64,000 bases of DNA from Pseudomonas sp. BP8. GTDB taxonomy: Bacteria; Pseudomonadota; Gammaproteobacteria; Pseudomonadales; Pseudomonadaceae. Below are positions 47,002-56,043 of this stretch, piece by piece; position 1 is the first letter of the stretch, and each line of letters begins with the position of its first letter. A program made the position numbers and the translations under genes. The notes under the pieces were generated by a model. That model saw nothing but the letters and a program-made list of their open reading frames with translations, ran no database searches and had not been told where the DNA came from. The stretch covers positions 625,001-689,000 of the forward strand of contig NZ_JAGINK010000001.1 of assembly GCF_017875955.1 (NCBI RefSeq), read 5' to 3'.

Positions 47002-48390
47002 TCAGACCGAAACAGCCGCCTCAGCCCGACGCTCCGCCTTGCGCAGCATCCGCCGCACCCGCCATTCAAAGCCAAAGGTCAGCGCCACCGACGCACAGGC
47101 CAGCCCCAACGCCAGCCCCCACCAGATCCCCACCGCACCGCCACCCAGATTGAAGGCAAACAGCCAGGCCGCCGGCGCCCCCACCAGCCAGTAACAGCAC
47201 AGCCCGATCAGGAAGGTGGTCTTGGCATCCTTCAGCCCCCTGATCGAGCCCATGGCAATGGTCTGTACCCCATCGAACAATTCGAACCACGCGGCCACCA
47301 TCACCAGGCTCACCGCCAGGTGGTAAATCCCGGCAAACGCCGGGTCATCGCGATTGATGAACAGCCCGACCAGTTCCTCCGGCAGCAGCCAGAACAACGC
47401 GGCAAAGGCAAACATCAGCAATGCGCCAAAGCAGATCCCGACCCGCCCGGCACTGCGCGCGGCCAGCAGGTTGCCCCCGCCGTAATACAGCCCTACACGC
47501 ATGGTCACCGCATACGAAAGCCCGGTCGGCACCATGAACGCGGTAGAGACGATCTGCAGGGCGATCTGGTGCGCGCCCAGCTCGGTACTGCCGAGCACCC
47601 CCATGCACAGCGCGGCGAAGGCGAACAAACCGACCTCGACCATATACGTACCGCCGATCGGCAGCCCCAGCCGCCACAGCTCGCGCAACGCCGGCAACGA
47701 CGGCCGCGACAGCCCCTTGCGCAACGGGTAGGCAGCGTAGAACGGGTGCCAGCGGATATACAGCGCAAGGGCCACCGCCATGCCCAGCGAGACCACCGCC
47801 GTGACCATGCCGATGCCCATCAGGCCCAGTTTGGGCAGGCCGAACATGCCTTCGATCAAGGCATGGTTGAACAGGTAGTTGAGCACTGTGCCCACCAGGC
47901 TGATGACCATCACCGGCGTCGAGCGCCCCAGCGCGCTGGTGAAGCCGCGCAGGGCCATGAACGTCAGGTAGCCGGGCAGTGCCAGTGGCAACAGGGTGAG
48001 AAAGGCCATGGCCGCGTCGACGTTGTCCGGCTGCTGACCAAACATCAGCAGCACCGGCCCAAGGTTCCACAAGGCCAGCGCCGCCCCCAGCGCCAGGCCC
48101 CAGGCCAGCCAGATCCCGGCCTGGGCCAGGCGCGTGGCACCGGCGATGTCGCCGGCACCCTTGCGGATCGCCACCAACGTACCGACCGCGGCAATCACCC
48201 CGAGGCAGAAGATCGACACGAACGAGTAGCTCGCCGCACCGAGGCCACCGCCAGCCAGCGCTTGCGGGCTGATCCTGGCCATCATCAGGGTGTCGGTCAG
48301 CACCATCAGCATGTGCGCCAACTGCGAGGCGATCAGCGGCCCGGCCAGGCGCAGCAAAGCCTTGAGTTCTGTGGTGGGCGCGACATGCAT
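47002..48390 (-). CDS. MATE-family multidrug efflux transporter
   Basis: Inner-membrane cation-coupled drug exporter of 462 residues with about twelve helices in two MatE halves. The N-terminus LKALLRLAGPLIASQLAHMLMVLTDTLMMARISPQALAG is a typical MATE first helix pair; the second half begins near TELGAHQIALQIVSTAFMVPTGLSYAVTMRVG. AAGGA precedes the ATG. It is divergent from the LysR gene at 48550, and a perfect LysR-type operator lies between them, so that regulator probably controls it. Confidence 0.93.
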   Translation of the reverse strand: MHVAPTTELKALLRLAGPLIASQLAHMLMVLTDTLMMARISPQALAGGGLGAASYSFVSIFCLGVIAAVGTLVAIRKGAGDIAGATRLAQAGIWLAWGLALGAALALWNLGPVLLMFGQQPDNVDAAMAFLTLLPLALPGYLTFMALRGFTSALGRSTPVMVISLVGTVLNYLFNHALIEGMFGLPKLGLMGIGMVTAVVSLGMAVALALYIRWHPFYAAYPLRKGLSRPSLPALRELWRLGLPIGGTYMVEVGLFAFAALCMGVLGSTELGAHQIALQIVSTAFMVPTGLSYAVTMRVGLYYGGGNLLAARSAGRVGICFGALLMFAFAALFWLLPEELVGLFINRDDPAFAGIYHLAVSLVMVAAWFELFDGVQTIAMGSIRGLKDAKTTFLIGLCCYWLVGAPAAWLFAFNLGGGAVGIWWGLALGLACASVALTFGFEWRVRRMLRKAERRAEAAVSV

Positions 48391-48481
48391 GGGCGGGGGT
48401 CCTTTTCTCTGGCGGATGGGGGTGAGGGGACGATTCTGAGGCTTTGGTCAACTTTGCACAAAAGGATAAAAGCGATCATTG

Positions 48482-48500
48482 GCATGAGTTGAACTCATGC
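48482..48500. promoter_or_regulatory. LysR-type operator between the MATE and lysR genes
   Basis: GCATGAGTTGAACTCATGC is a perfect 9-1-9 palindrome holding the LysR box T-N11-A (TGAGTTGAACTCA). It lies 50 bp before the regulator start and 92 bp before the MATE start. Confidence 0.7.
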
Positions 48501-48549
48501 ATGTATGATTTCCACGATTGCGTTGATAGCCCCAGATTATAGGTACGAC

Positions 48550-49479
48550 ATGTCTCGTCAGCTTCCCCCGCTGTATGCGTTACGCGCATTCGAGGCGGCT
48601 GCCCGCCACAGCTCGTTCACCCGCGCTGGCGAGGAGCTGTCGATCACCCAGAGCGCGGTCAGCCGGCATATCCGCACGCTTGAAGATCACTTCGCCTGCC
48701 GGCTGTTCGTGCGTAGCGGGCGCAGCCTGCAGCTCACTGAAGCGGCGCGGGTGCTGCTGCCGGGGGTGCGTGATGGCTTTGCCGCGCTGGAGCGGGCCTG
48801 CGATACCTTGCGCGGTGAAGATGACATCTTGCGCATGAAGGCGCCGTCGACGCTGACCATGCGCTGGCTGCTGGCACGGCTCAGCCGCTTTCGCCATCTG
48901 CAGCCGGGTAACGAGGTGCAGCTGACCAGCGCCTGGATGGACGTCGATCATGTCGACTTCAATCAGGAGCCGTTCGATTGCGCCGTGCTGCTCAGTGACG
49001 GGGTGTTCCCGGCAGATTGGGAAGTGCGTCGGTTGTTCTCCGAGCTGCTGATCCCGGTGGGTGCACCGGAGCTGCTGGCAGACGGCCCCTGGGATGAGCG
49101 GCGCCTGGCCGGCATCGAGCTGTTGCACCCGACCCCGGACAAACGTGACTGGCGCAGTTGGCTGGCACGCATGGGCTTGAGCGACAAGGTCTCGCTGAAG
49201 GGCGGGCAGGTGTTCGACACGCTGGAGTTGGGCATGATCGCCGCGGCGCGTGGCTATGGCATCTCCATGGGCGATCTGTTGATGGTGGCTGAGGATGTCG
49301 CGCAGGGGCGATTGAGCCTGCCGTGGCCGACAGCGGTGGCCAGTGGCCTGGACTATTACCTGGTATGGCCACGCACCCGGCCGGGCGGGGAGCGGTTGCA
49401 CAGGCTCAGTGCATTTTTGCAGGAAGAAGCCGCCGCGATGCTGCTGCCCGATGTGCATGTCTTGTCGGCCCTGGGCTGA
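48550..49479 (+). CDS. LysR-family regulator (GcvA-like)
   Basis: Regulator of 309 residues, GcvA-type N-terminus: LPPLYALRAFEAAARHSSFTRAGEELSITQSAVSRHIRTLEDHFACRLFVR (helix-turn-helix about 20-45), then an effector-binding domain. The start at 48550 fits homologues; an in-frame ATG at 48505 is rejected. It is divergent from the MATE gene with a palindromic site in between, implying autoregulation and control of the pump. Confidence 0.88.
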   Translation: MSRQLPPLYALRAFEAAARHSSFTRAGEELSITQSAVSRHIRTLEDHFACRLFVRSGRSLQLTEAARVLLPGVRDGFAALERACDTLRGEDDILRMKAPSTLTMRWLLARLSRFRHLQPGNEVQLTSAWMDVDHVDFNQEPFDCAVLLSDGVFPADWEVRRLFSELLIPVGAPELLADGPWDERRLAGIELLHPTPDKRDWRSWLARMGLSDKVSLKGGQVFDTLELGMIAAARGYGISMGDLLMVAEDVAQGRLSLPWPTAVASGLDYYLVWPRTRPGGERLHRLSAFLQEEAAAMLLPDVHVLSALG

Positions 49480-49485
49480 GGTGGG

Positions 49486-49559
49486 CAGTGCGGCCCTCTT
49501 CGCGGGGCACAGCGCCGTCCCTGTAGGCGCGGGCTTGTCCCGCGAAGAGGCCCGCACTG
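49486..49559. repeat. REP pair, type 1, one arm degraded
   Basis: CAGTGCGGCCCTCTTCGCGG and complement, with a damaged left unit (GCACAGCGCCGTCC). It is in the 233-bp gap before the chemoreceptor gene; the remainder (49560-49712) shows nothing recognised. Confidence 0.8.
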
Positions 49560-49712
49560 ATACACACAATATCCCGGTCCGACACTCAAGTATTCGCCTG
49601 CGACGCCGATCCAGTGGCACCAGCGTCCCGCAAAGAGGGCGTAACTCCCCGTAGATCGTAGCGGGTGGTCTGGTGATCAGGATGATCCCGGCCTCTCGCC
49701 AGGAGCTTCCCC

Positions 49713-51692
49713 ATGTCTGAACCCCGTGCCCGGATTGCCTCGCAGCTCGGTATCGCCCTCGCCATTGTGCTGGCGCTGGTGATTACCGGCAGTACCTTGT
49801 TCGCCTTGCGTTCGTTGGACACCGCCAACCTCGCCACCCGCCAGGAACACCTGGCCAGTGAAGCGCGGCTGTTGGCCGATCAACTCGATACCTTCCATGG
49901 CTCGCTCAAGGACAACACCCAACGCCTGAGCGGCCTGTTCGAGCGGCGCTTCGCCTCGGGCCTGGCCCTGCACCCGGGCGAAACCGCCATCGTCGCCGGC
50001 CAGTCGACCCCGGCGCTGTACCTGGGCGAGCACCTGCTGAACAACGATTTCCAGCAGGTCGACGAGTTTCAGCAGATGACTGCCGGCGTCGCGACCTTGT
50101 TCGTGCGCAGCGGCGACGACTTCATCCGCATCAGCACCTCGCTGACCAAGCAGGACGGCAGCCGCGCCATCGGCACCCAGCTCGACCGCCAGCACCCGGC
50201 CTATGCCCGTTTGATCGCAGGCCAGACCTACGTCGGCCGCGCCATCCTGTTCGAACGCAACTACATGACCCGCTACGTGCCCGTGCGCGACAGCGGCGGT
50301 CGCGTGATTGCCGTGTTGTTCGTCGGCTTCGACTACACCGATGCGCAGAGCGCCCAGTTCGCCAACCTCAAGCGTTTCCGCATCGGCCAGACCGGCTCGC
50401 TGGCGCTGCTCGACGAGCAAGGCAAATGGCTGGTGCAGCCCGCCGATGTGGTTGATGCGCAAGCTGCAGCGCAGGCGGTCAAAGGCCTGAAGGCTGGCGC
50501 CGGGGCGTTCTGGAACAGCGCTGGGCAGCAGGTTTTCAGCGTTGCCATGCCCTTCGCCGAAGGCCCGTGGACGGTGATCGCCAGCATGCCGGAAACCGAG
50601 ATCCGTGACGTCACCTGGAGTGTCGGCCTGCGCCTGGCCATCGGCAGCCTGTTGGCCATGCTTCTGGCGGTGGCGGCGACGCTGTTTTTGCTGCGGCGTA
50701 AGTTGCGGCCGCTGGGTGACCTCGTACGCCAGGCCGAAGCCCTCGGCGCAGGCGACCTGAGTGCGCGCCTGGCGGTGAGCAGCCATGATGAAATCGGCCA
50801 GTTGGCGCGCAGCTTCAACCAGATGGGCGAAGCCCTGTCGACCATGGTCGAGCACATCCGCAGCGCCTCCGAACAGGTCAGCGGCCGTGCCCGCTCGTTG
50901 GCCGGGTTGTCCTCTGGCGCGTGCGAAGGCATGGACCAGCAATCTGGCGAAATCACCAGCATGGCCGGCGCGGTGGAAGAGTTCAGTGCCACCTCGATGA
51001 ACATTGCCGAAAACATGGCCGGCACCGAGCGCATGGCCCGCGACAACATCCAGCACACCCGCGTCGGGCGCAGCGCGATGGACGAGGCCTCGGCTTCGTT
51101 ACGGCAGATTGCCGATGCCTTGGGCGGCACCGCCGAAGTGATGGACACCCTCGGTGCCCGCTCGCAGGAGATCGGTGGCATCGTCGGCGTGATTACCGCG
51201 ATTGCCGAGCAGACCAACCTGCTGGCGCTCAACGCCGCCATCGAAGCGGCCCGCGCCGGCGAGCAGGGTCGCGGCTTTGCCGTGGTGGCCGATGAGGTGC
51301 GTGGCCTGGCGGCACGCACGCGCTCGGCGACTGATGAGATCTCCGGGATGATCGGCAGTATCCAGCAGCAGACCGGGCACGCCATCAGCACTCTCGAGCA
51401 GGGTAACCGCCTGATGCAGGAAGGCCTGGAGCGCAACGTCAAGGTCGCCGATGCGCTGGCGCAGATCGACGAGCAGAGCCGCACGGCGGGTGAGCAGTTT
51501 GCGGCGATCAGTACTGCCACCCAGGAGCAGAGCAGCACGGCCAACGTGCTCAGCCGCAACTTGCAGAGCATCGCCCAGGCCAACAGCGAGCAGCGTGATG
51601 TGGCCAATGAACTGGCGACCACCGCGCGCGAGCTGGAAGGGTTGGCGGCGCAGTTGCGTCAGGAAGTGGACCGATTCCGGGTCAACGGCTGA
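49713..51692 (+). CDS. Methyl-accepting chemotaxis protein with periplasmic Cache domain
   Basis: Chemoreceptor of 659 residues. A first membrane helix (about 11-31) is followed by a large periplasmic Cache_3/Cache_2-like sensor (about 35-300; [15 protein letters not shown] through [14 protein letters not shown]), a second helix (about 310-330), a HAMP linker ([23 protein letters not shown]) and the cytoplasmic signalling domain with the hairpin tip [40 protein letters not shown]. The C-terminus lacks a CheR-binding pentapeptide. Ligand unknown. It lies between a REP-flanked regulator and the lysine gene hglS; a link to lysine intermediates is only a guess from position. Confidence 0.93.
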   Translation: MSEPRARIASQLGIALAIVLALVITGSTLFALRSLDTANLATRQEHLASEARLLADQLDTFHGSLKDNTQRLSGLFERRFASGLALHPGETAIVAGQSTPALYLGEHLLNNDFQQVDEFQQMTAGVATLFVRSGDDFIRISTSLTKQDGSRAIGTQLDRQHPAYARLIAGQTYVGRAILFERNYMTRYVPVRDSGGRVIAVLFVGFDYTDAQSAQFANLKRFRIGQTGSLALLDEQGKWLVQPADVVDAQAAAQAVKGLKAGAGAFWNSAGQQVFSVAMPFAEGPWTVIASMPETEIRDVTWSVGLRLAIGSLLAMLLAVAATLFLLRRKLRPLGDLVRQAEALGAGDLSARLAVSSHDEIGQLARSFNQMGEALSTMVEHIRSASEQVSGRARSLAGLSSGACEGMDQQSGEITSMAGAVEEFSATSMNIAENMAGTERMARDNIQHTRVGRSAMDEASASLRQIADALGGTAEVMDTLGARSQEIGGIVGVITAIAEQTNLLALNAAIEAARAGEQGRGFAVVADEVRGLAARTRSATDEISGMIGSIQQQTGHAISTLEQGNRLMQEGLERNVKVADALAQIDEQSRTAGEQFAAISTATQEQSSTANVLSRNLQSIAQANSEQRDVANELATTARELEGLAAQLRQEVDRFRVNG

Positions 51693-51703
51693 CTGAGCCG
51701 ACG

Positions 51704-51796
51704 CTTTCGCGGGGCAAGCCCGCTCCTACAGGGTTGGGGAATGGCCGGATCTTGTGATCGACCCGGTCCGTGTAGGAGCGGGCTTGCCCCGCGAAG
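51704..51796. repeat. REP pair, type 1
   Basis: Inverted TTTCGCGGGGCAAGCCCGCT and complement between convergent genes. Confidence 0.9.
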
Positions 51797-51809
51797 GCGA
51801 TCTCAAGCC

Positions 51810-53204
51810 TTACAGCGCACCCAGGTTCAACGCCTGCGCACACGCCTGCAGCGAACGCCGCTCGCTTTGCGCATACAGCGCCAACTCATCCTGCACCTGC
51901 AGCCCCAGCGCCGCCTCGAAAGCCTCGCGATTGGCGTTGCTGCCGTACTCGGCCTGAGCATCATCACCCAGGTTCGACTGGAAGATCCCCGCCGCACTGA
52001 CCGGCAGGAAGTCCTCGTAAACCAGCGCTTCGAAGTGCACATGCCCCGCATCAATCAAGCCTTGCAGATCGGTTGGGCGATCCGCCTGCTCACGCGCGGC
52101 AAGGCCTTTCTCGGTGGCAAAGTAACGGAAGTACGCCAGCCCCTGCTCACGCATCTGCGCCAGGTCATCGGGAAACTCGGCAAACTGCGCTTCCAGCAGC
52201 GCCCGATAACGCTCGGCATTGGCTTCTGCCGGCACGCCGCCGAGTGCTGCGCGGGTGGCATCCAGCAATTTGTCATAGAGCTGACGACCCTTCGGTGTCA
52301 GCGCCGCACCGCGCTGTTCGATCTCGCCGAAGCGCGCGGTATGGCTGCCTTCGCTGCCGTCCTGGTCGCTGAAGGCGACTTTTTCCTGCAAGGCCTTGAA
52401 GCTGGTCTGGCGCAGCAGGATCGGGTGACGACGGGTAGGCGGCCCCTCGACTACGGCCTTCGGCGGAATGCCTTTGGCCGGCATGCCTAGCTGAATCGCA
52501 TCGATGTCCAGCGTGCGTGGCGTCAGGTGGTTGATGTGCGGGCCCTTGAACGCCACCACATCGGCAATCAGCCGGTGCTGGTCATGCAGTTGCTGGTACT
52601 GCTCGGCAGTTACCGTCGCGTCCTGGTGCCAACGGAAGGTGTGCAACGCCTCGTTGACGAAAGCCTCGGCGTCGGCGGCGTTCAGGCCGTTGTCGCGCTC
52701 GCACTGGGCGATCAGTTCAAGCACCCGGGGGGTGAAGATCTGCCGCTTGGCCAGGATGCTTTCGGCGAGTGCGCGCAGTTGTGGGTTGTCGACCAAGTCC
52801 AGGCGCAGCAGCGAGGTGAACACACGGAACGGGCTGATGTGCAGCGACTGCTCGTGCACCGCGCGGAACGCGGTGGAATGCACCGGTACTCCGGCCGAGC
52901 TGAGGTCGTAGTAGCCGACCGGGGCCATGCCCATGACCGCGAACAGGCGGGCGATGGTCGCCAGCTCTTCGGCGGTGCCGACGCGGATGGCGCCATGGCG
53001 CTCCTGGTCGAGGCGTTCGACTTCGCCGGTCCAGCGCAGGGCCTCGGCGACCTTGGGCTGAGTGTCCATGACCTGCTGGTTGATTTCGCTCACCAGCGCC
53101 AGCAGCGTGCCGTAGAGGGGCACTTCCTGTTTGTACATGAGCGACATGGCGGCAGAGAACTGCGCGCGGATGCTGTCTGGGCTGACGAAATCGTGGGCGG
53201 GCAT
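51810..53204 (-). CDS. hglS: 2-oxoadipate dioxygenase/decarboxylase (D-2-hydroxyglutarate synthase), DUF1338 family
   Basis: Iron-dependent enzyme of 464 residues converting 2-oxoadipate to D-2-hydroxyglutarate in the pipecolate/2-aminoadipate branch of lysine catabolism. As recalled from the P. putida HglS structure, the metal ligands are His70, His226 and Glu294, with substrate Arg74. Counting from MPAHDFVSP, these positions here are His70 (ERHGAIR), Arg74, His226 (GPHINHLT) and Glu294 (RFGEIEQ): an exact match. The start at 53204 has AGGAAG upstream. The neighbours lysR-amaB-amaA complete the pathway segment. Homologues include E. coli YdcJ. Confidence 0.95.
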   Translation of the reverse strand: MPAHDFVSPDSIRAQFSAAMSLMYKQEVPLYGTLLALVSEINQQVMDTQPKVAEALRWTGEVERLDQERHGAIRVGTAEELATIARLFAVMGMAPVGYYDLSSAGVPVHSTAFRAVHEQSLHISPFRVFTSLLRLDLVDNPQLRALAESILAKRQIFTPRVLELIAQCERDNGLNAADAEAFVNEALHTFRWHQDATVTAEQYQQLHDQHRLIADVVAFKGPHINHLTPRTLDIDAIQLGMPAKGIPPKAVVEGPPTRRHPILLRQTSFKALQEKVAFSDQDGSEGSHTARFGEIEQRGAALTPKGRQLYDKLLDATRAALGGVPAEANAERYRALLEAQFAEFPDDLAQMREQGLAYFRYFATEKGLAAREQADRPTDLQGLIDAGHVHFEALVYEDFLPVSAAGIFQSNLGDDAQAEYGSNANREAFEAALGLQVQDELALYAQSERRSLQACAQALNLGAL

Positions 53205-53343
53205 CGCTAGCTTCCTGGTGATAAGTGGACCACTACATGAAAGCGGGGAATGCACTTGGGCCACAAGCGAAAAAAAGTAGAGGTGTCATTCCCTTTTAGA
53301 TCGATGTTGCCTGTGTTGGGGCTGCGCAGCGGCCCCAGCACTC

Positions 53344-54234
53344 TCAAGCCAACAGCTGCTCCCGGGTCCACTCCAGCAAAGCCCGCACCTTGGGCACCTC
53401 TGCCGCATGCTCGGCAAACGCCAGGTAATGCGCGCCATTGCTGCGCATCGCATGATCCCAGGCAATCACCAGGCTGCCATCAGCCAGCTCCTTCTCCACC
53501 AGGTAGCGCGGCACCAAGGCCACCCCACACCCCGCCTGCGCCGCACTCAGCGCCATATAGAACGTATCGAAGCGCGGCCCGCGGTAGCTGTTGTCGGTAT
53601 GCAGCCCCTGTTCAAGAAACCACTCATGCCAGGCCTCCGGCCGCGACGTGCTCTGCATCAGCACCAGCTCCGCCAGCGCCCCGGCATCCGTCAGCGTGGC
53701 GCCCTGCAGCAGCTCCGGCGCGCACACCGGTACTACTTCCTCGCGGAACAGTTCCACGCAGGTCGCCCCCGGCCAGGTGCCCTGGCCAAAGAAGAACACC
53801 ACGTCGGCCGAGCCCTGCAGCAACGAAAACGGCTCTTGTTCGTTGCGGATGTCCAGGTGGATGTTCGGGTAGCGCTTGCCGAAGCCCTTGAGGTGCGGAA
53901 TCAACCAGCGCACGCCAAAACTCGGTTGAGTGGCTACCTTCAATATCTCGGTCTGCTCGCCGTAAGTGAGCACGTAGCGGCTGGACATGTCGACCTGGGT
54001 GAGGATCTTGTTCACCTCGGCCAGGTACAGGCTGCCGGCCGGCGTCAGTTGCAGGCGCCGACGGATGCGCAGGAACAGATGGTGGCGGAGCATCTCTTCT
54101 AGCTGCGCCACCTGCTTGCTGACCGCACTCTGGGTCAGGTGCAGCTCTTCGGCTGCGCGGGTAAAGCTCAGGTGACGGGCTGCGGCTTCAAAGCACTGCA
54201 GGGCCGTCATCGACGGCACCAGACGTTTGGACAT
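53344..54234 (-). CDS. LysR-family regulator of the lysine (ama) genes
   Basis: Regulator of 296 residues: MSKRLVPSMTALQCFEAAARHLSFTRAAEELHLTQSAVSKQVAQLEEML (helix-turn-helix about 20-45) and a C-terminal ligand-binding domain. It lies between hglS (same strand, 139 bp downstream) and the divergent amaB. The position suggests it controls amaB and perhaps hglS; an imperfect palindrome at 54305-54334 is a candidate site. The frame stays open upstream into amaB antisense as far as 55521, but homologues start at 54234. Confidence 0.88.
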   Translation of the reverse strand: MSKRLVPSMTALQCFEAAARHLSFTRAAEELHLTQSAVSKQVAQLEEMLRHHLFLRIRRRLQLTPAGSLYLAEVNKILTQVDMSSRYVLTYGEQTEILKVATQPSFGVRWLIPHLKGFGKRYPNIHLDIRNEQEPFSLLQGSADVVFFFGQGTWPGATCVELFREEVVPVCAPELLQGATLTDAGALAELVLMQSTSRPEAWHEWFLEQGLHTDNSYRGPRFDTFYMALSAAQAGCGVALVPRYLVEKELADGSLVIAWDHAMRSNGAHYLAFAEHAAEVPKVRALLEWTREQLLA

Positions 54235-54304
54235 AGCAGTCTCTATGGCAAAGGGATCATGACCTGACGGAATGATATGCGGAATAAAGGTCGTTTGTTG
54301 CACT

Positions 54305-54334
54305 GATGTGATCGGATTAATACTGATCCACATC
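54305..54334. promoter_or_regulatory. Imperfect palindrome upstream of amaB, candidate LysR site
   Basis: Arms GATGTGATC (54305-54313) and GATCCACATC (54325-54334), one-base indel between arms, 38 bp before the amaB ATG and about 70 bp from the regulator start. Confidence 0.45.
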
Positions 54335-54372
54335 ACCTTTACCACCCCTTCACCCGATGTAGGAGAAGCATA

Positions 54373-55863
54373 ATGGTTGCTGCACTGCTCGAGCGCCTTG
54401 GCGTTGCCGCCGAGGCTTACACCCAGGGCGACTACCCTGTTCACACCCCGATCGACGGTAGCCAGATCGCCACGGTGAAGCTGCTCGGCAAGGCCGAGAC
54501 CACCGCCCGCATCGACCAGGCACATGCCGCCTTCGACGCCTGGCGCACCGTACCGGCCCCGCGTCGCGGCGAGCTGGTGCGTATCTTTGGCGAAGTACTG
54601 CGCGAACACAAAGCCGACCTCGGCGAGCTGGTCTCGGTCGAAGCCGGCAAGATCACCCAGGAAGGCCTGGGCGAAGTGCAGGAAATGATCGACATCTGCG
54701 ACTTCGCCGTCGGCCTGTCGCGCCAGCTGTACGGCCTGACCATCGCCTCCGAGCGCCCAGGCCACCACATGCGTGAATCCTGGCACCCGCTGGGCGTGGT
54801 CGGCGTGATCAGCGCCTTCAACTTCCCGGTTGCCGTGTGGGCGTGGAACACCGCGCTGGCGCTGGTCGCCGGCAACGCCGTGGTCTGGAAACCGTCCGAA
54901 AAGACCCCGCTGACCGCCCTGGCTTGCCAGGCGCTGTTCGAGAAAGCCCTGAAAGTCTTTGGCGATGCGCCTGCGGGCCTGGCCCAGTTGGTGATCGGCG
55001 GCCGTGAAGCCGGCGAAGCGCTGGTCGATGACCCGCGGGTACCACTGGTCAGCGCCACCGGCAGCACCCGCATGGGTCGCGAAGTCGGCCCACGGGTTGC
55101 CGCGCGCTTCGGCCGCAGCATCCTCGAACTGGGTGGCAACAACGCGATGATCCTCGCGCCGAGTGCCGACCTCGACCTGGCCGTGCGCGGCATCCTCTTC
55201 TCTGCCGTCGGCACCGCCGGCCAGCGCTGCACCACCCTGCGTCGGCTGATCGTCCACCGTTCGATCAAGGACGAAGTGGTTGCCCGGGTCAAAGCCGCCT
55301 ACGCCAAGGTGCGCATCGGTGACCCGCGGGAAAACAACCTGGTCGGCCCGCTGATCGACAAGCAGTCGTTCGACGCCATGCAAGGCGCGCTGGCCAAGGC
55401 CCGCGACGAGGGCGGCCAGGTGTTTGGCGGCGAGCGTCAGTTGGCGGGCGAGTACCCGAATGCCTTCTACGTTTCGCCGGCTATCGCCGAGATGCCTGCG
55501 CAAAGCGATGTGGTGCGTCACGAAACCTTCGCGCCGATTCTCTACGTGCTGGCCTACGACGAGTTCGAAGAGGCGCTGCGCCTGAACAATGAAGTGCCAC
55601 AGGGCCTGTCTTCGTGCATCTTCACCACCGACGTGCGTGAAGCCGAGCGCTTCCAGAGCGCCTCGGGCAGCGACTGCGGCATCGCCAACGTCAATATCGG
55701 CACCAGCGGTGCAGAGATTGGTGGCGCGTTTGGTGGCGAGAAAGAAACCGGCGGTGGTCGTGAGTCGGGTTCCGATGCCTGGAAAGGCTACATGCGTCGC
55801 CAGACCAACACCGTCAACTACTCGCGCGAGCTGCCGCTGGCGCAGGGTATCGTGTTCGACTGA
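54373..55863 (+). CDS. amaB: L-piperidine-6-carboxylate / 2-aminoadipate semialdehyde dehydrogenase AmaB
   Basis: ALDH7-type aldehyde dehydrogenase of 496 residues oxidising delta1-piperideine-6-carboxylate (as the semialdehyde) to 2-aminoadipate. Catalytic Glu252 (LELGGNNAM) and Cys286 (GTAGQRCTTLRR) are present; the GQRCTT surround and the SATGSTRMG motif are typical of ALDH7A1/AmaB rather than of class 1 enzymes. TAGGAGAAGC lies just before the ATG. amaA follows 180 bp downstream in the same direction, and hglS acts two steps later. Confidence 0.94.
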   Translation: MVAALLERLGVAAEAYTQGDYPVHTPIDGSQIATVKLLGKAETTARIDQAHAAFDAWRTVPAPRRGELVRIFGEVLREHKADLGELVSVEAGKITQEGLGEVQEMIDICDFAVGLSRQLYGLTIASERPGHHMRESWHPLGVVGVISAFNFPVAVWAWNTALALVAGNAVVWKPSEKTPLTALACQALFEKALKVFGDAPAGLAQLVIGGREAGEALVDDPRVPLVSATGSTRMGREVGPRVAARFGRSILELGGNNAMILAPSADLDLAVRGILFSAVGTAGQRCTTLRRLIVHRSIKDEVVARVKAAYAKVRIGDPRENNLVGPLIDKQSFDAMQGALAKARDEGGQVFGGERQLAGEYPNAFYVSPAIAEMPAQSDVVRHETFAPILYVLAYDEFEEALRLNNEVPQGLSSCIFTTDVREAERFQSASGSDCGIANVNIGTSGAEIGGAFGGEKETGGGRESGSDAWKGYMRRQTNTVNYSRELPLAQGIVFD

Positions 55864-55871
55864 TGCTGCAT

Positions 55872-55995
55872 GGCCGGGGGCGTTGCCCCCGGTTCGCGGG
55901 GCAAGCCCGCTCCCACAGGTACATCACAGTTTCAGATACCTGTGCTGTACCTGTGGGAGCGGGCTTGTCCCGCGAATGGGCCGCAAAGAGGCCCA
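55872..55995. repeat. REP pair, type 1, within the amaB-amaA gap
   Basis: Inverted GTTCGCGGGGCAAGCCCGCT and complement, framed by GGGGGCGTTGCCCCC and a GGGCCGCAAAGAGGCCC stem. Confidence 0.9.
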
Positions 55996-56043
55996 AAAGA
56001 TTCAGATGCACCCGCAATAAGAACAATACTGCTGGAGCCGGCC

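Noticed and set aside
46978..48492. Gln/Arg/His-rich frame opposite the MATE gene
   Set aside because: Composition is that of an antisense shadow; the MATE protein accounts for the region.
54235..55521. In-frame extension of the LysR gene by 429 codons, giving a 725-residue protein
   Set aside because: The extension runs antisense through amaB. LysR proteins are about 300 residues and homologues start at the ATG at 54234.
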